Assembly: GCA_037043015.1 (NCBI GenBank)
Contig: CM073326.1
Coordinates: 11,850,345-11,914,344, forward strand
DNA length: 64,000 bases
Direction: 5' to 3'
From: Bryum argenteum
Lineage: Eukaryota > Streptophyta > Bryopsida > Bryales > Bryaceae
Below are positions 45,694 to 57,600 of this stretch, piece after piece. Position 1 is the stretch's first letter. Each line of letters begins with the position of its first letter. The notes below the pieces were generated by a model. The model was not told where the DNA came from. It worked only from the letters and a program-made list of their open reading frames with translations, and ran no database searches. Both the position numbers and the translations under genes were made by a program.

Positions 45694-45769
45694 AGATGTT
45701 CTCCGGAACAGTGATTTCTTGTCCGGCCTCTTGAGGCCGGACAAGAAATCACTGCTCCGGAGAACATCT
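45694..45769. repeat. Near-perfect hairpin, 37-bp arms, 2-bp loop
   Basis: Arms 45694-45730 and 45733-45769 are complementary except for one position, with the centre GGCCTC-TT-GAGGCC. It lies inside a stretch beginning AGGGCCGGTTTACACTA (about 45504) that resembles a hAT-type terminus, though no partner end was found. Confidence 0.8.
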
Positions 45770-46316
45770 CATCAATAAAAAAATTATTTTCAAAATTGAA
45801 TCTTGGCCATAGATCTCAAATCTGACTTTCAAAAACCTAAGTTGTGGTCTAACAAGACTTGAACCTTGCACCTCATGACCATTAACCAAGCCCCCTAAGG
45901 TAACCATCCATCACCACCTTTTCCTTGTCTTCAATTGACATTAGTGTTGTATATATACAATTGCTTCTCTACTCCACATGATGTAGTAAATTTTTCGAAG
46001 CCATTTTGAAGGCTTAGAGCTCATTTTTTTGGCATTTTATCATCTTATCATGCACATGAGCAAGTGAGATATAAAAATTGATATTAATTAGGTGTTGATA
46101 TATGGGTTCGACTTTAAGCACAAATGATAGTGACAATTCTTGGATTTTCACATATGGTCAAGGTATGTCGAAAGAAATTTGCTAACTTGCTAACTTGATA
46201 ACTTGCTAACTTGATTACATGAAATGACCACCATGAATGTAAGTTTTATAATTCGATTGATCATTGGTGGCATCAAGCCGGTTTCGTTATAAAACACGTG
46301 AGTGGACAACACTAGT
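45770..46316. other. Spacer with weak tRNA-like remnant
   Basis: On the minus strand near 45850-45905, GGTTAATGG followed by AAGGTTCAAGTCTTG resembles the A- and B-boxes of a tRNA-derived SINE. Nothing else is recognised. Confidence 0.25.
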
Positions 46317-46320
46317 AACA

Positions 46321-46340
46321 CGCAATTAAGCAATTATGCA
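46321..46340 (-). repeat. Terminal inverted repeat of the large transposon
   Basis: The same 20-base core found at both ends of the 3.36 kb derivative at 7362 and 10707. The next 690 bp aligns with the inverted right arm of that derivative (10000-10707), including CTAAATCATGTTTTATTGCT near 46478. Confidence 0.75.
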
Positions 46341-47032
46341 CTTTGCCAAGTGCACTCAATGGCATGTCAAAACAACAACATTTTCCTCCAAAATGAAAAA
46401 AAACAACAAACATTTAAATGTGGAGGCACTAAACTTAAACTAATGAGAAATAGTATTTTTTTAATAACAAATTTGTTGCTAAATCATGTTTTATTGCTTT
46501 GTAAATATTACCAAATTATTATATTCAAATATTGCCAACATCTATTTTATTATTTTGTGTACCATATAAATTTTTGGAATACAAATCCCAATGGATCAAT
46601 ATGAAGGACAACGTCACGTCTTGGAGTGCAAAAATTGAAATTTAAAGAATTTCAAAGATTCAATTTTGTCCTTGAACTTCCTATAGTGTTTCTTTTTAGA
46701 TTCAATGCAATTTTGATTATGAACTTCTACGTTGTACATTGCTATATGACATTTATATACTATTTTTGGCATTTATACAATAAACATACTTTATAAGAGA
46801 TAAAAGGCCAACATGTGCTATTCAACGAGAAAATATGTAGCATCTCGCTCTATATTATATGAAAATCCATACATAAAATTCATAAACGTACTTTAGAAAC
46901 TGATAGTAAATACTATAATATAACATGCATAATACTTAACCAAACATCTCATACTTTACTCAAACATATCAATCAAACCTAACATGCCACCTAAACATTA
47001 TATTGACTTGCTACTTATAAATCTCTGATGCT

Positions 47033-50000
47033 CTAATCATCCTCCTCCATTGTCCTACCGGTACTGCCTTCATAGGCCTCATGTACCATACGATCCACTG
47101 CCGCCAGCGACACTGGGGGATCAATAGAATCTTGAAGACTGATGGACGCAGACTCCTTGTACGTGTAACTGCCCGGCTCACCGTGGCGAGTGTACCTTAT
47201 GCCATCGGTGTTATAGTAGAAGCCGTCTCTAAATGTCATCATTGGTGCGAAGGCCTCGTTGAAAGCTATGGTGTCCGCTGATCCCGTAGATTGTAGAATG
47301 GATGGCACCATTGGTCTCGTTTGATTTGGAGTATCTAGAACCACCTCCGGTATCTCTGATCCTTCCTCAAAGCCATTAGGTTCCACAGACGAATGAAGTC
47401 CGTCGTCACATGAGTTATGATCAGGCGAGGGTACATCTGTGTCATACTCACACGGCTGTTGTACATTTGCCAATGTGTATGGTGCTGGAATAGAAGTGTC
47501 CGCTTCATCTCCAAGCTCGTCCTCGTCACTACCTCCTTCCTCTGAACCTATGTTCATCGGATCTTCGCCCTCGGAAATGCCAACGCTAGTGCTCCTTGTT
47601 GCACCTGTCATCTCAGGGATCTGAAATTGTCCTTGGAAGTTCACAAACAACTTTGTATACAAGAAGTTTAGCCTTTCTAGGCTATCGTCAATGACAATGA
47701 TCTCCGATCCATGGAAACCTCCATGAAGGATTGTCGGAATGGCCGTTGTAATGTTATACGCAGCCAAACCCCAACCAATTGGCAAATACGCATCCACCAG
47801 TCTAGAGAGCTCGGATGGCGATCGCTCGAGTCTATCACCCTCCGACGGTTGATGTGTCTCACTCCATTGATCGTGAAATACAAGTGGTAGTGGACGGTCC
47901 CCAGAAACATAATTCTGGTTGGGGGAAGTATCAACAGGGTGTTGCATATAAACAACAACACCTCCAAATGGTTCCACCGCTTGCTGTAACTGACCACCCT
48001 GTGTAAAGTTGAGGGCATACTGATCAACCGAGTTTGCGCCAAATGCCCAACATCCATGTCGTTGAGTGCCACCCTCGGGAAGTTTGAGCTTCGCGAACAA
48101 CTCGGCATTAGCAAACACGGCTGGTGGTAACAGTAGAATACTGCTCCATCGTTCAACGCCTGTCATCCACGCTATAGTAACTATTTATTAACATTTATAG
48201 AGTTATTTTAGAAACTTTTTACTTTTTGGATAGATATAATATTATAGATGCGAAAAATTATCAAAAAGTTACTTTAAAAGTTATTAAAAGTAGAAAGCTT
48301 TCAATAAAGGTAACCTGATAGAAATTAGTGTTAAAAATAATTAGTATATTAGAGGATGGATGAAAAGACAATGGATGAACGAGGCAGGATGAAGTGGCTG
48401 CGGCCTCTCGCAGGGGGCACACCCTTCTCCTCCCCGCGCATAACTACCCTCCTGCTTTTGTAATTTTACGGCAATTATGATTGCTCGTCTCGATTGCTCT
48501 ATCTCGTCTTCAATACTTGTGTAATTCTGCTGCCTGTATTGTGTGTGATTGTTGTGTTCTACGAATCACCGTGGGGGTGTCGTGTTTGCACGTCGAGTGT
48601 CCTCGGGATCTCATGCTTGCCGGTTTGTGTCAATCTTCTGTGTTGGTGTTCATTGTGCTTGTGAGAGAGAAATTCTTGATTGATTTGTGAGGTGTGTTGT
48701 TGGGAGATCTTGCTGTCAAGAGCGAAGGCGTACGAAGTTGCGGTGTTGGACGAGATTTCGAGCGAGAAGAGAGAGCAGTGAGCGATTGGCAAGGCGAAGG
48801 CGGGAGTGATGAAGTAAGCGATTGTAGCTGGCTGATTGAGCTACGATTTTGGTGAACGTCAAAGTGAAGCGCTGGAGTGGCAAGTAAATTACCAAGGAAG
48901 AGGAGCTGCTGTGGCAATTGCTTGTGGCTTGAGAAGCCGAGCAGTCTCTGCTAAGAAAGTTGGAAGAGGACCAGGTATTTACCGCATGAACTGGAAAAGC
49001 TGAAATAAGACTTCTGAATGAGAGACGATGAACGTGTCAACATTGGTGTAGAGCAGAAACTTGCTCTTTGCGAAGGAGGCTCGGATGTGATTTTGAAATT
49101 GAAGGACGTTTGCCTATTAATTGCTGAAGATGGAGCCTGCTCATGGACTCGCTCCTGTTTTTGGATGAGTATTCTCGAAGCAAAGTTGAGAGACCCTGGT
49201 TTGCTATAGTTGCAGAAGCTAGGAAGGTGTATGCACATGAGCCTCACTCAGAAAAATGTTATTGCATGTCAGTGATGTTTTTGCAACGGAGCTCTTAGTT
49301 TTCTAACAACAGCCACTGAGATTTTCTTTCTGACTTCCTTGGAGAGCTTTTTGGTAAGCAAGAACTGCTGATGGTACACAACCTAGTGTAAAGCATTCAT
49401 GCAGCCAAAAGATTGTGTAGTAGAAGTTGTTCAGACATAAGGTGGCCACAGACGGTCGATCTTCATTGAGTAAGAGACAGAGCAGGTGATCATGGAACTG
49501 ATTCAACAGAGTCAACATTGAAGAAGATGGACTTGTGAACGAGGAGATTGAACTTCACTGGACGTGGATCGAATAAGAGATGATGTTCAGTCCAAGTGGG
49601 AAAATCCATGACCAATTGTGATCCGAAGAAGTCCACTGCTGAGCTGCATCGAAATTTGGCTGGCAGCGGAGAACCAAGGCAACTTGTTTTTCTTTGTTCA
49701 TGAATTTGACGGATTTATGTACTGATTATAACTATAAGCTGTGAAGCTATTGGATTGCATTGCATCTGATTGTGCATGATTTTTGGGGTAAGAAATGGGT
49801 CGAATTGATAAAAACCTGGGGAGGATTTGACAAAATTAGGGATTCAGAGCTGTTTGGTCTGTCTGTGCGGTGAAATTCGCACGGCCATAGGGCCTGATTC
49901 GGACAGCCATGGGGTCTCCTTCTCCGCGGTCATAGGTCCGCAGTGCACAGCAATAGGTCCCTCGCAGAATTTCTCACATATTTTTCTGCATACTTTGATT

Positions 50001-53000
50001 GAGTACAAGTTTCAATTCGTACGGTCAATTGTCATAAAATTTGGCATGTAGATTAATTAGAATACTCTAAACAAGATCCTACGGTTGGAAATTTAAAAAT
50101 CTTATTTTAAAATTTAATTTCCGAAAAGTCCAATTAATAAGTTTGATTAAAATTCAAACTTAAGTATTTGAATTGGTATATGAGTTTGGTATTAGTTTTG
50201 GAGTATAAATTGATGTAATTAGAAGATTTTTGAGTGTTTGTTTGAGTAAGACCTATTGACATAAATTTTAGGGTAAGTTCCTAGGTTTTGGTTTGACATT
50301 TTTTTTGGGTATTCTTGGAGTTTTAAACTATTATTGAGTGTTCGAACAGGAGATTGAGCTGAGTGTGTGTTTGTGCAGGGCATAATTGCATACATATTGC
50401 ATGTGTACAAGACCTATTGACTTGAGAGACTTGGTGAGCTGCACAGAGGTAGGCAGATTCTATATCATTCCTTGCATCTGGATATATTGACACACTGCCC
50501 GATAGGCATATTGTAAATAGTATCGTATGTAATACACTGAGACTGGACCTATTGACTAAATATTTATGTGTATTATTTCAAAATATTATATCGGCATTTT
50601 GACTAGGTGATAGTCTGCATTTGGGTCTATTGACATAACCTGAACTATTGACCAGAACTATTGACTTCCCTTAGAATACTAGACAGGAATGGGACTGCAT
50701 TGAGTCTAGATATAGTGCATTGGTAATGACAGTAACCAAAATTGAGTGATCCCTGGGTATAAGAGTGAATCGCCGCAAGACAAGCCCTCAGGTACGTTTA
50801 TACATAGTTACACTTATACCGCGAATACATGTGACCTTAGTCACAATACGACAGACTATTTTGCTTTTCTACCGTTGAACCACACTATACTGAAAGTAGT
50901 TTAGACTAGGGCAAAATCCCTACTACACACGCTGACAATTGTGCAATAACTTTGGTGAACTGCTCTTCTTCCCAAGGACCCTCTCCATGCCTTCCCCCAC
51001 TACGTCGACAATCAACAACCCACAAGTACGATTGTGTCAACTGCTGGACATCAGGATGAAATAATCCTTCCCAAGCTCGAACCATAAGATGATCTGGTGT
51101 AATGGTCTGAGTTGGCCTTCGAACTTGTAACACCCACTTCCATGTGACGGTAGTGGCACCACCCTCATCTGCTGATGCTTCCACTTCTCCATGTGTTCTT
51201 GTTGCAATGTCCTGATAGTGAACCTTGATGGAGGTGGGAATAAGTTCACTTATGTCTGCCAACTTGGGCACCTTCTCTCGTGTAGGTTTAGCCCATGCGG
51301 CTTTTGTGTCTTTGGCCAAGTCCTTGCCAAATGCATCAATTTGCTCCTTGCCCCCGGGAAAATACTTCTGTACGGATATGTGGAAGAACTCTTCCATGGA
51401 ATTAGGTGAGCACTCTTTGTTGGACACCATTAACCAACGAGTTATTTTAGCGACCGCTTCTTGTCTCACGATCCGGTCAACTGCACCTGCAATAGTACGG
51501 GGATCCCTAGACGCATCCTTGATGGCGTGAAAGTAATATGATTGTTGAGGTCTGCGGCTGTCCTCCCCCACTGGCTTAGCTGCACAAGACTTGACTAGCC
51601 GTAGATAAGCAAACTGTGGAACCACATTCAGCTGCCTCAACCAATGCATGGTCATTCGCTTCCGATGCTCCCGTACATCCACAGTGGGATCTAGGTTGTT
51701 CTTATCTGCAAACGCCTTCCACTTCTTCTCCCCTTCCTTACTATAAAAGAGATGGCCATCTTCGTAGTCCTTGCACACTTGAAGGATAGCTTCGTAACAC
51801 TCGCGCCGAGGATTCCACGCATGAATGGTCAAGTCATGCATCTGCTTTGCCAACCTCTTGATTGTTATACCTTTGTTGCCCTCAACAAGGTTCTTCTGCA
51901 CTGCATTAGCCGCACACACCAGAGCTTTAGCCCTGCGTTCATCGTCTGCACGAACCAAGCTATCACGCTTCCCATACAACTCCCAAATCTCGCGTAGCTT
52001 TCTCAAGTCCTCATCCATGGTAGAATATTTTGTCCTATTCCATTCCTTCTTGTTGACCCGCGCGGACTTCGCTAGGTACAATGTAGGATCATCGTATACG
52101 ACAAATGTTGCCTCCCGCATTTCAAAGATGTTAATAAACTCAGCATGTGAGAGTTTGTGTTGGGCAACCTCTTCCTTCGCAAAATTGCAGGCTGCAACTA
52201 TGTGTTGTCCATCCACTGGCTCCCAAATGATCCTCTCCTGAAGCCAACACAACTGAGAATGTGTTGTACCGTGAATAGACGCTAATCCGTGTGTATCAAA
52301 TATGCGTTGGAACTCTCGTTGTGCTCTTTCGAGGGGGAATGCCACCTCTTCTCGCCGAACCACACCATCGTCAGTAGTGACATCCACAATGTACTTGATC
52401 GGACGAAGAACCAACTTGCTCACACAAGTCTTGTTCTCTCGATGTCTCATAAAGTCATAAACTTCTCTAACTCTCTTTGCAGAGAGTACCCGATGGTTTG
52501 TCAAAGGACTCTCCACTTGGATAATCTTGTCGATCTTCACCTCGAATACAATGTCCTCCCATAGTGATCCTTTCGCAATTTCTGCTTCAGTAGGTATCGG
52601 TGCTAGGAACTTACTTGACGTTGAGGCCTCCAACGCCATCCTCGGTTCCGACTCTGAATCCTCTTCGTCCTGGTCCGATACTTCCTGAAATTCGTCCTCC
52701 ACTGCCGATACATTCAATGAAGAACTCGGTACATAAGCAGATGCTCCATGCTGAGACGGAAACCTCATGGTTGTAGACCCACTACCCCTACCACGTGCCC
52801 TCAATCCTTGTCCAGTTGACCTCGCACCACTTGTAGCCACATTTGACGATCGTCCACCTGAACCAGATGTTATGTCGCCTCTTTCACGTCGTGGCCGCTT
52901 TGAAGGACGTCCTCTTCCACATAGAGGAACACTTCCTACAAGCGGCTCAGTAGTCGCGATACGCTGGACGGGCACAGATTGTGCAATCTGCTGAAGTGGC

Positions 53001-53575
53001 TGGTAATCCAACTCACCTCCAATAACATAACTACGGTGAATTGGATCCGTCTCTTCTGGTTCAGCTGGTGGACCTTGTGATGTTGCATGTGTTGGATCCG
53101 CCTCTAGTAATGCTTCGTACTTAATATGGGAATCCATAAGAACCATTGCGCGTGCCACATCCTCCTGTGATAACTCTAGACAATGTGACATATGCTCCTG
53201 CCTCGCTCTACGTACTGCAGGAGCGATATTCAGCCAAAATTTCTGCAAGGTATTGAGAAATTTCACGGACCCAAAACTTGCAAGCAAGGATTCTGGAATG
53301 GATGCAAAAAGAAGTTGTCTCGACAGAGAAGTCTTCTGCATTGCTTCATCAGCATCTGGGACACACATCACATATATCATGTCAGACGATGGGCGGGTAG
53401 TAATTGCTTGAATTTTGCCAAAACGCTTGTCTAACGCTGACGTACGGTCCCTTATTTTAAAAGGTTGGTGCGTCATCCACAAATAAGGCTTTGAGGGGCC
53501 CTCTTCTACAATCCACCATCCGTGCTTCTCCCATGTCTTGTCGATTTTGCAGTTGGTTCCGACGTTGCGAGGCAT
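47033..53575 (-). pseudogene. Gene B of the large transposon, about 1260 codons, interrupted by an LTR insertion
   Basis: Two long open frames on the minus strand (53575 to 50930, 882 codons; 48169 to 47033, 378 codons plus stop) are in register once the 48173-50927 insertion and one copy of its CACGC target duplication are set aside. The likely start is ATG 53575, just after the acceptor-like GATCAG/GTTGCC. Visible parts: an AT-hook-like GRGRPSKRPRR (about residue 220) in a low-complexity linker; an acidic stretch (about 300-310); NHRVLSAKRVREVYDFM, LVLRPI and then VDGQHIVAACNFA (about 360-465), spaced as in ParB/DGQHR-type folds; a charged middle; and a C-terminal LWVVDCRRSG...GPWEEEQF followed later by HGGFHGSEIIVIDD, which may be a degenerate methyltransferase-like domain; and an acidic tail. 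The domain readings are inference; the protein as a whole is not one I recognise. Confidence 0.7.
48173..50927. mobile_element. Solo-LTR-like element, copy 2, inside gene B
   Basis: 2755 bp with ends TATAGTAACT...CCCTACTACA (first bases decayed from TGTAGTAA), flanked by the 5-bp direct repeat CACGC (48168-48172 and 50928-50932). The first about 220 bp and last about 1.1 kb match copy 1 at 19903-22512 closely, including the TATTGAC repeats. The centre (about 48.4-49.8 kb) does not match by eye. Frames inside it are short and look spurious. Confidence 0.75.
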
Positions 53576-53608
53576 GGCAACCTGATCATCATTGGAACAC
53601 AATATCAT

Positions 53609-54604
53609 AATGGTTAATATGGTGTAATTTAGTGTCTATTTGACAATTGTTTTGATTTCTATTCAATAAAATATTGATAACATATACCAAAATTCACCAT
53701 CCGACCACATGGTTCATGTGAATATAGACTAACATAGGCCATTTTGTTTGTTTTGATTCTAATATGACTCCATGTGGAAGATGTTTTATGGTTGACGACT
53801 CTTTAGCCCCGAAAAGCCTAGGCCATTATTCTTCAAGAAACACTTCAAATCTGTCACTATCAAAAAGTGGCTTCAAAATCTAGTTTTAGAGTGAAATTTA
53901 AGACTTCTAATCCTAGGATCTTAAAATAAACATTGATATAAAGCCACCAAATTTTTAGGCTACTATGCATCGGAAGGATTAAAATATTATAGCATTTGAA
54001 TTCATAAGAATAATTCATTTGCTTAATTGTATTGAGTGGTCTAGCACACTTTAATTTCACTTGGCTTAAAAAAAATTCACTATACAAGGTCTAACTTCTT
54101 TAAAATCATGATTGGCATGATCATGTTGGTTACCTTATAACCAATTTCTAGACATGGAAAAGGTGTGTAGCATATTCAAAACAAATATGCAAAGGATCGA
54201 GATTGAAATTATTTGACAAACTTTTATGCCACATTTTATTCTTTTGTGAACTCAACATGCTTTAGAATGAAAATCCAAAATGATTGATAAGAATTTATTT
54301 ATCACATAAATTTTTTGCTAGAAAAAAAAAAATTTTAAATTGAAGATCTATATGTTTTATGTAGAAAATAGTGTTTTTTTTCTCTCCGTTGACCAAAATG
54401 TGCGAACATGTTTGACTGGGGTTGAATGCTCTTTTTACAGTGAAGACAATTTTAGAAATTTGGAATTGTAAAAGAAGGTAATATTCTTTAGTCTCAAATG
54501 TCTGTATGTGAAAGATGTTAGTTCTACAATATCTACATTAATATTTTTACTATCATGTGTTGCTAAATGTTTTTATTTTTCTTGTTCTTAAGCAAGTAAC
54601 TATA
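53609..54604. other. 5' flank of gene B within the large transposon
   Basis: The part near 53610-53790 aligns, inverted, with 9820-9950 of the deletion derivative (shared CATCTTYCACATG and ATGTTAGWCTATATT). No gene is seen. It probably contains the promoter, 5' UTR and an intron of gene B. Confidence 0.5.
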
Positions 54605-57600
54605 ATGTATGACGGGTATCAATATGGGCGGGTATCCCTCATGGGCGGGTATCAGACGTGTCGTGAGTTACCAAACCGAGAAGACCAAAAATAGCCCAAT
54701 TTTACTTCTACAACCTAGCAAAATGTTCCACCTTCCGGGTAACGTTCCACGGAGATTCTGTGAAGTGTGAAGGCAAGACGAAATCCGGTTTGACTACCGT
54801 TTTGACGCTACAACGACCAACCTACCCTAGGTACACCGGATCAGTAGACTCGGTGGTTTAGATCTGACCGTTTCCTTAACCCAAAACCCCACGATGACCT
54901 ATTTGGCACTGATCCGGTTTACCCTTTCAGCTCAAATGGTACCCCGTCCGGTTAGGACTTAGTAACCAGGGGTGATTTAGTTTAACCTCCGTAAATCCTC
55001 GGAGGGGTCCTTCCTATTAGTTTGGAAGAGCGCGGAATGTCGCTCTCTACCGGATGATGAAGGTGACCGGTGTTTCACCTTTGTACATTCTATTATCCTC
55101 ACTTCTCCTGGAGTTAGTCCCTTATCACAACTGCCACTTTCCGGGTTTCATCCCGAACGGTGGGTCACACAGCTGACAATCCGGTTCTCTCCTCTTACTA
55201 GTCCAAGAAGGGGGTGGTTTTACTTGCAATTCGGAGTTCAGTGAGTGGCATCCCACCACTAGACCTGCGAAGTCCCTACTAACGGATCCGGGAAGGGTTT
55301 GTCAATACCCAGGGCTGCGTACACCACCGGGGGGGGGGTTCCCTCAACCGAATATCCCCTCCGGGAGGTTGACGGTTAGAGCGGCTTTACTCGCCAGCTG
55401 CGACGTCTCTGCCCACTCCGGATGATGTAGCAATTCCCACTGACTGACTAAACACGCTCTCGGGACTGTTTAGGTTCTCTCACTCGGACTTCTCCCTGAC
55501 CGTACTACCTCTCCAGCACTCCTTCACCGAGTGCTAAAGTGGCGACTACCGAATCAGCAAGGGACTCTCTGTGCCCACTCCAGAGTCCAGACCTCACTTA
55601 CATGCACACAATCCCGGAATCCCCAGACTCATAACAACAATACAAGGGTACGAGTTTATGGGACGCAAGTTCAACCTTTACTCACAATTGTGGAAATCAC
55701 ATAGAAGACCCGAAGTGCTCCGCAGAGCCTTCGCTAAGTACAGGGAGGGTTCCGGATTTCCCGGAAACCCTATCAGATCCGGAATTCCCGGGCCTCCGAG
55801 ATTCCCGGGTGAGTGGCCAAAAAGACATCTACTATTCCTATCCAATCTAACCTAACTAATTACTAACTAACGTCTTCCTCCGGCGGCGTGGGGCGGCTCG
55901 AGGCGCCTGGCGGCGGGGGTATTCCTCCTGGGAGTACCTTTCCACTCACGGGGGGAATCGCCTCTTGATCGGCCCGAGTGTCGATGTAAAACCTCGGGTT
56001 TTACTGTGTCCTCCGGCTCTTCCACCTGTTCCGGAGTGCCTTCAACTTTGATAGAGGGGGAACGGGTTGGGCTTCCGCTTCTTCCTGAGGGGCCACGGGC
56101 TCCCCCCTGCATTCTCGTTCGCCCGGTCCTTCCACCTCGTTAACTTGGGCCTCCGGGTGAGGTACTACCTCCTCAACCTGCTCGGGGAGTCCTGCCCCTT
56201 CTCCCGTGGTACCATCCACCGGGTTCTCATCCGGTTGTTGAGAGGGTTTAACCTCTCCTTCCACCGCCTCTTCCACCTCGGAGGGACCGGGTAGCTCTTC
56301 TTCACCCGGAATCTCGCCTCCCCGAGGGGGAGTTACAGCTCGACCTTCCTCCCTGTTCTCCGGAACGCCACCATCGACTGGAATCCCCTGCTCCTCCGAA
56401 ACGGGTAGGGACACCTCCTCGATCTCCATGGCCACTGGTCCCTCCGTGGGCACCCCTGGGGGTGCGAGTACATCCTCCTCCGGAAGGGTTGGTTCCTTCA
56501 TCTCCACGTGGGGGAGGGCCCCCAGCAACTTACCCGTGAGGGTTCGGAACTCCTTGAGGCACTGGTTGATACCTGTCGCGTGCCTCCTGAGCAACTCCAG
56601 GGATTGGGGTGACTCGCTGATCCCAATCCGGGCATCATAGAAGGTCGCCTTCGTTTGCGCCTCCGCATCCGGTTGCAGCACCTTCAAGATGGAATGCAAC
56701 ACCGTCCGGTCGATGTTCTGCAACTTCCGGAGGGCAGCCTCCTGTTCCTGCACAATCCTCCTGAGGGCCTCCACCTCCGGATTTCCCTCCGTGTCCGAGG
56801 GGTCCGATCCGCACTGAACTCCCACGGATGTCCTCTCCTTCGGCCGGGTCTTCAGTGCCAGCTCTACCTTCTCCCTCCTCAGCTTGGCCGTTTCTCGTTG
56901 CATCTCCTCGGCTAACTCCGGATACCTCTCCACGTTGGGGGTCTGGAAGACCCGCTCGAGTCGCGCCAGGGAAGTGAACAATTGATCATTCTCCCGATCC
57001 ACCTCCTCCATGGTTAGCCGGATGGGGTGGAGGATACCCTCGCTGGGTATCCGGTAGTAGGGACGGGGAAGTACGGGAGTGGTATTCCCCGTTCCGGGTG
57101 TCACAACCCCTCTGTGGGACGACTCCGGGGCTGCCACTGACGCTGGGGTGGCAGGGACTGGGTCACTCCTCTGCTCCGGTAACTCCAGCCGGGGAGGTGT
57201 GGTCCTCTCCGGAGTGTCCTCCTCCTCTGTAATGAGCAGCCTTCTCTTCACCTTGGGCTGGCTCTCCGGAATCGGCTCTTCTACCGGGGTAGGGGCCGGG
57301 TCCTGCATCGGTGCGGGGTCCGGACTTGGGGCCTGCTCCTCCTCGATGGCCCTCGGTTGTACCACCGGACTCGCTGACCTCTTCCTCTTCTTGGCCTTGC
57401 GCTTCAGGTTGGGTACCCTCCCTCCTGGGGGTCTCTCTCCGGCTGGAGGCACCTCCGCATTGGCTCCTGTTGCAGCCACCTCCTCGTATGGGGCTCCCTG
57501 TTCTACCGGGGGAGGAAGTCGGACGGGAGAACGTCTCCTCCCAAAACCCGTCGTGTCCTTCCTCCTCACCCCTCGGGATGGTCTTGCCTGTCGAGGTGGG

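Noticed and set aside
50906-53608. Reading the 900-codon frame as a complete gene of its own
   Set aside because: Its last seven codons and stop belong to the LTR-type insertion, and the 48169-47033 frame continues it in register after the target duplication.
54012-54034. Possible second terminal repeat of the large transposon (TTTGCTTAATTG)
   Set aside because: Only about 12 bases match the core and the rest of the arm is absent; it also lies between the two genes that the derivative shows to be linked.
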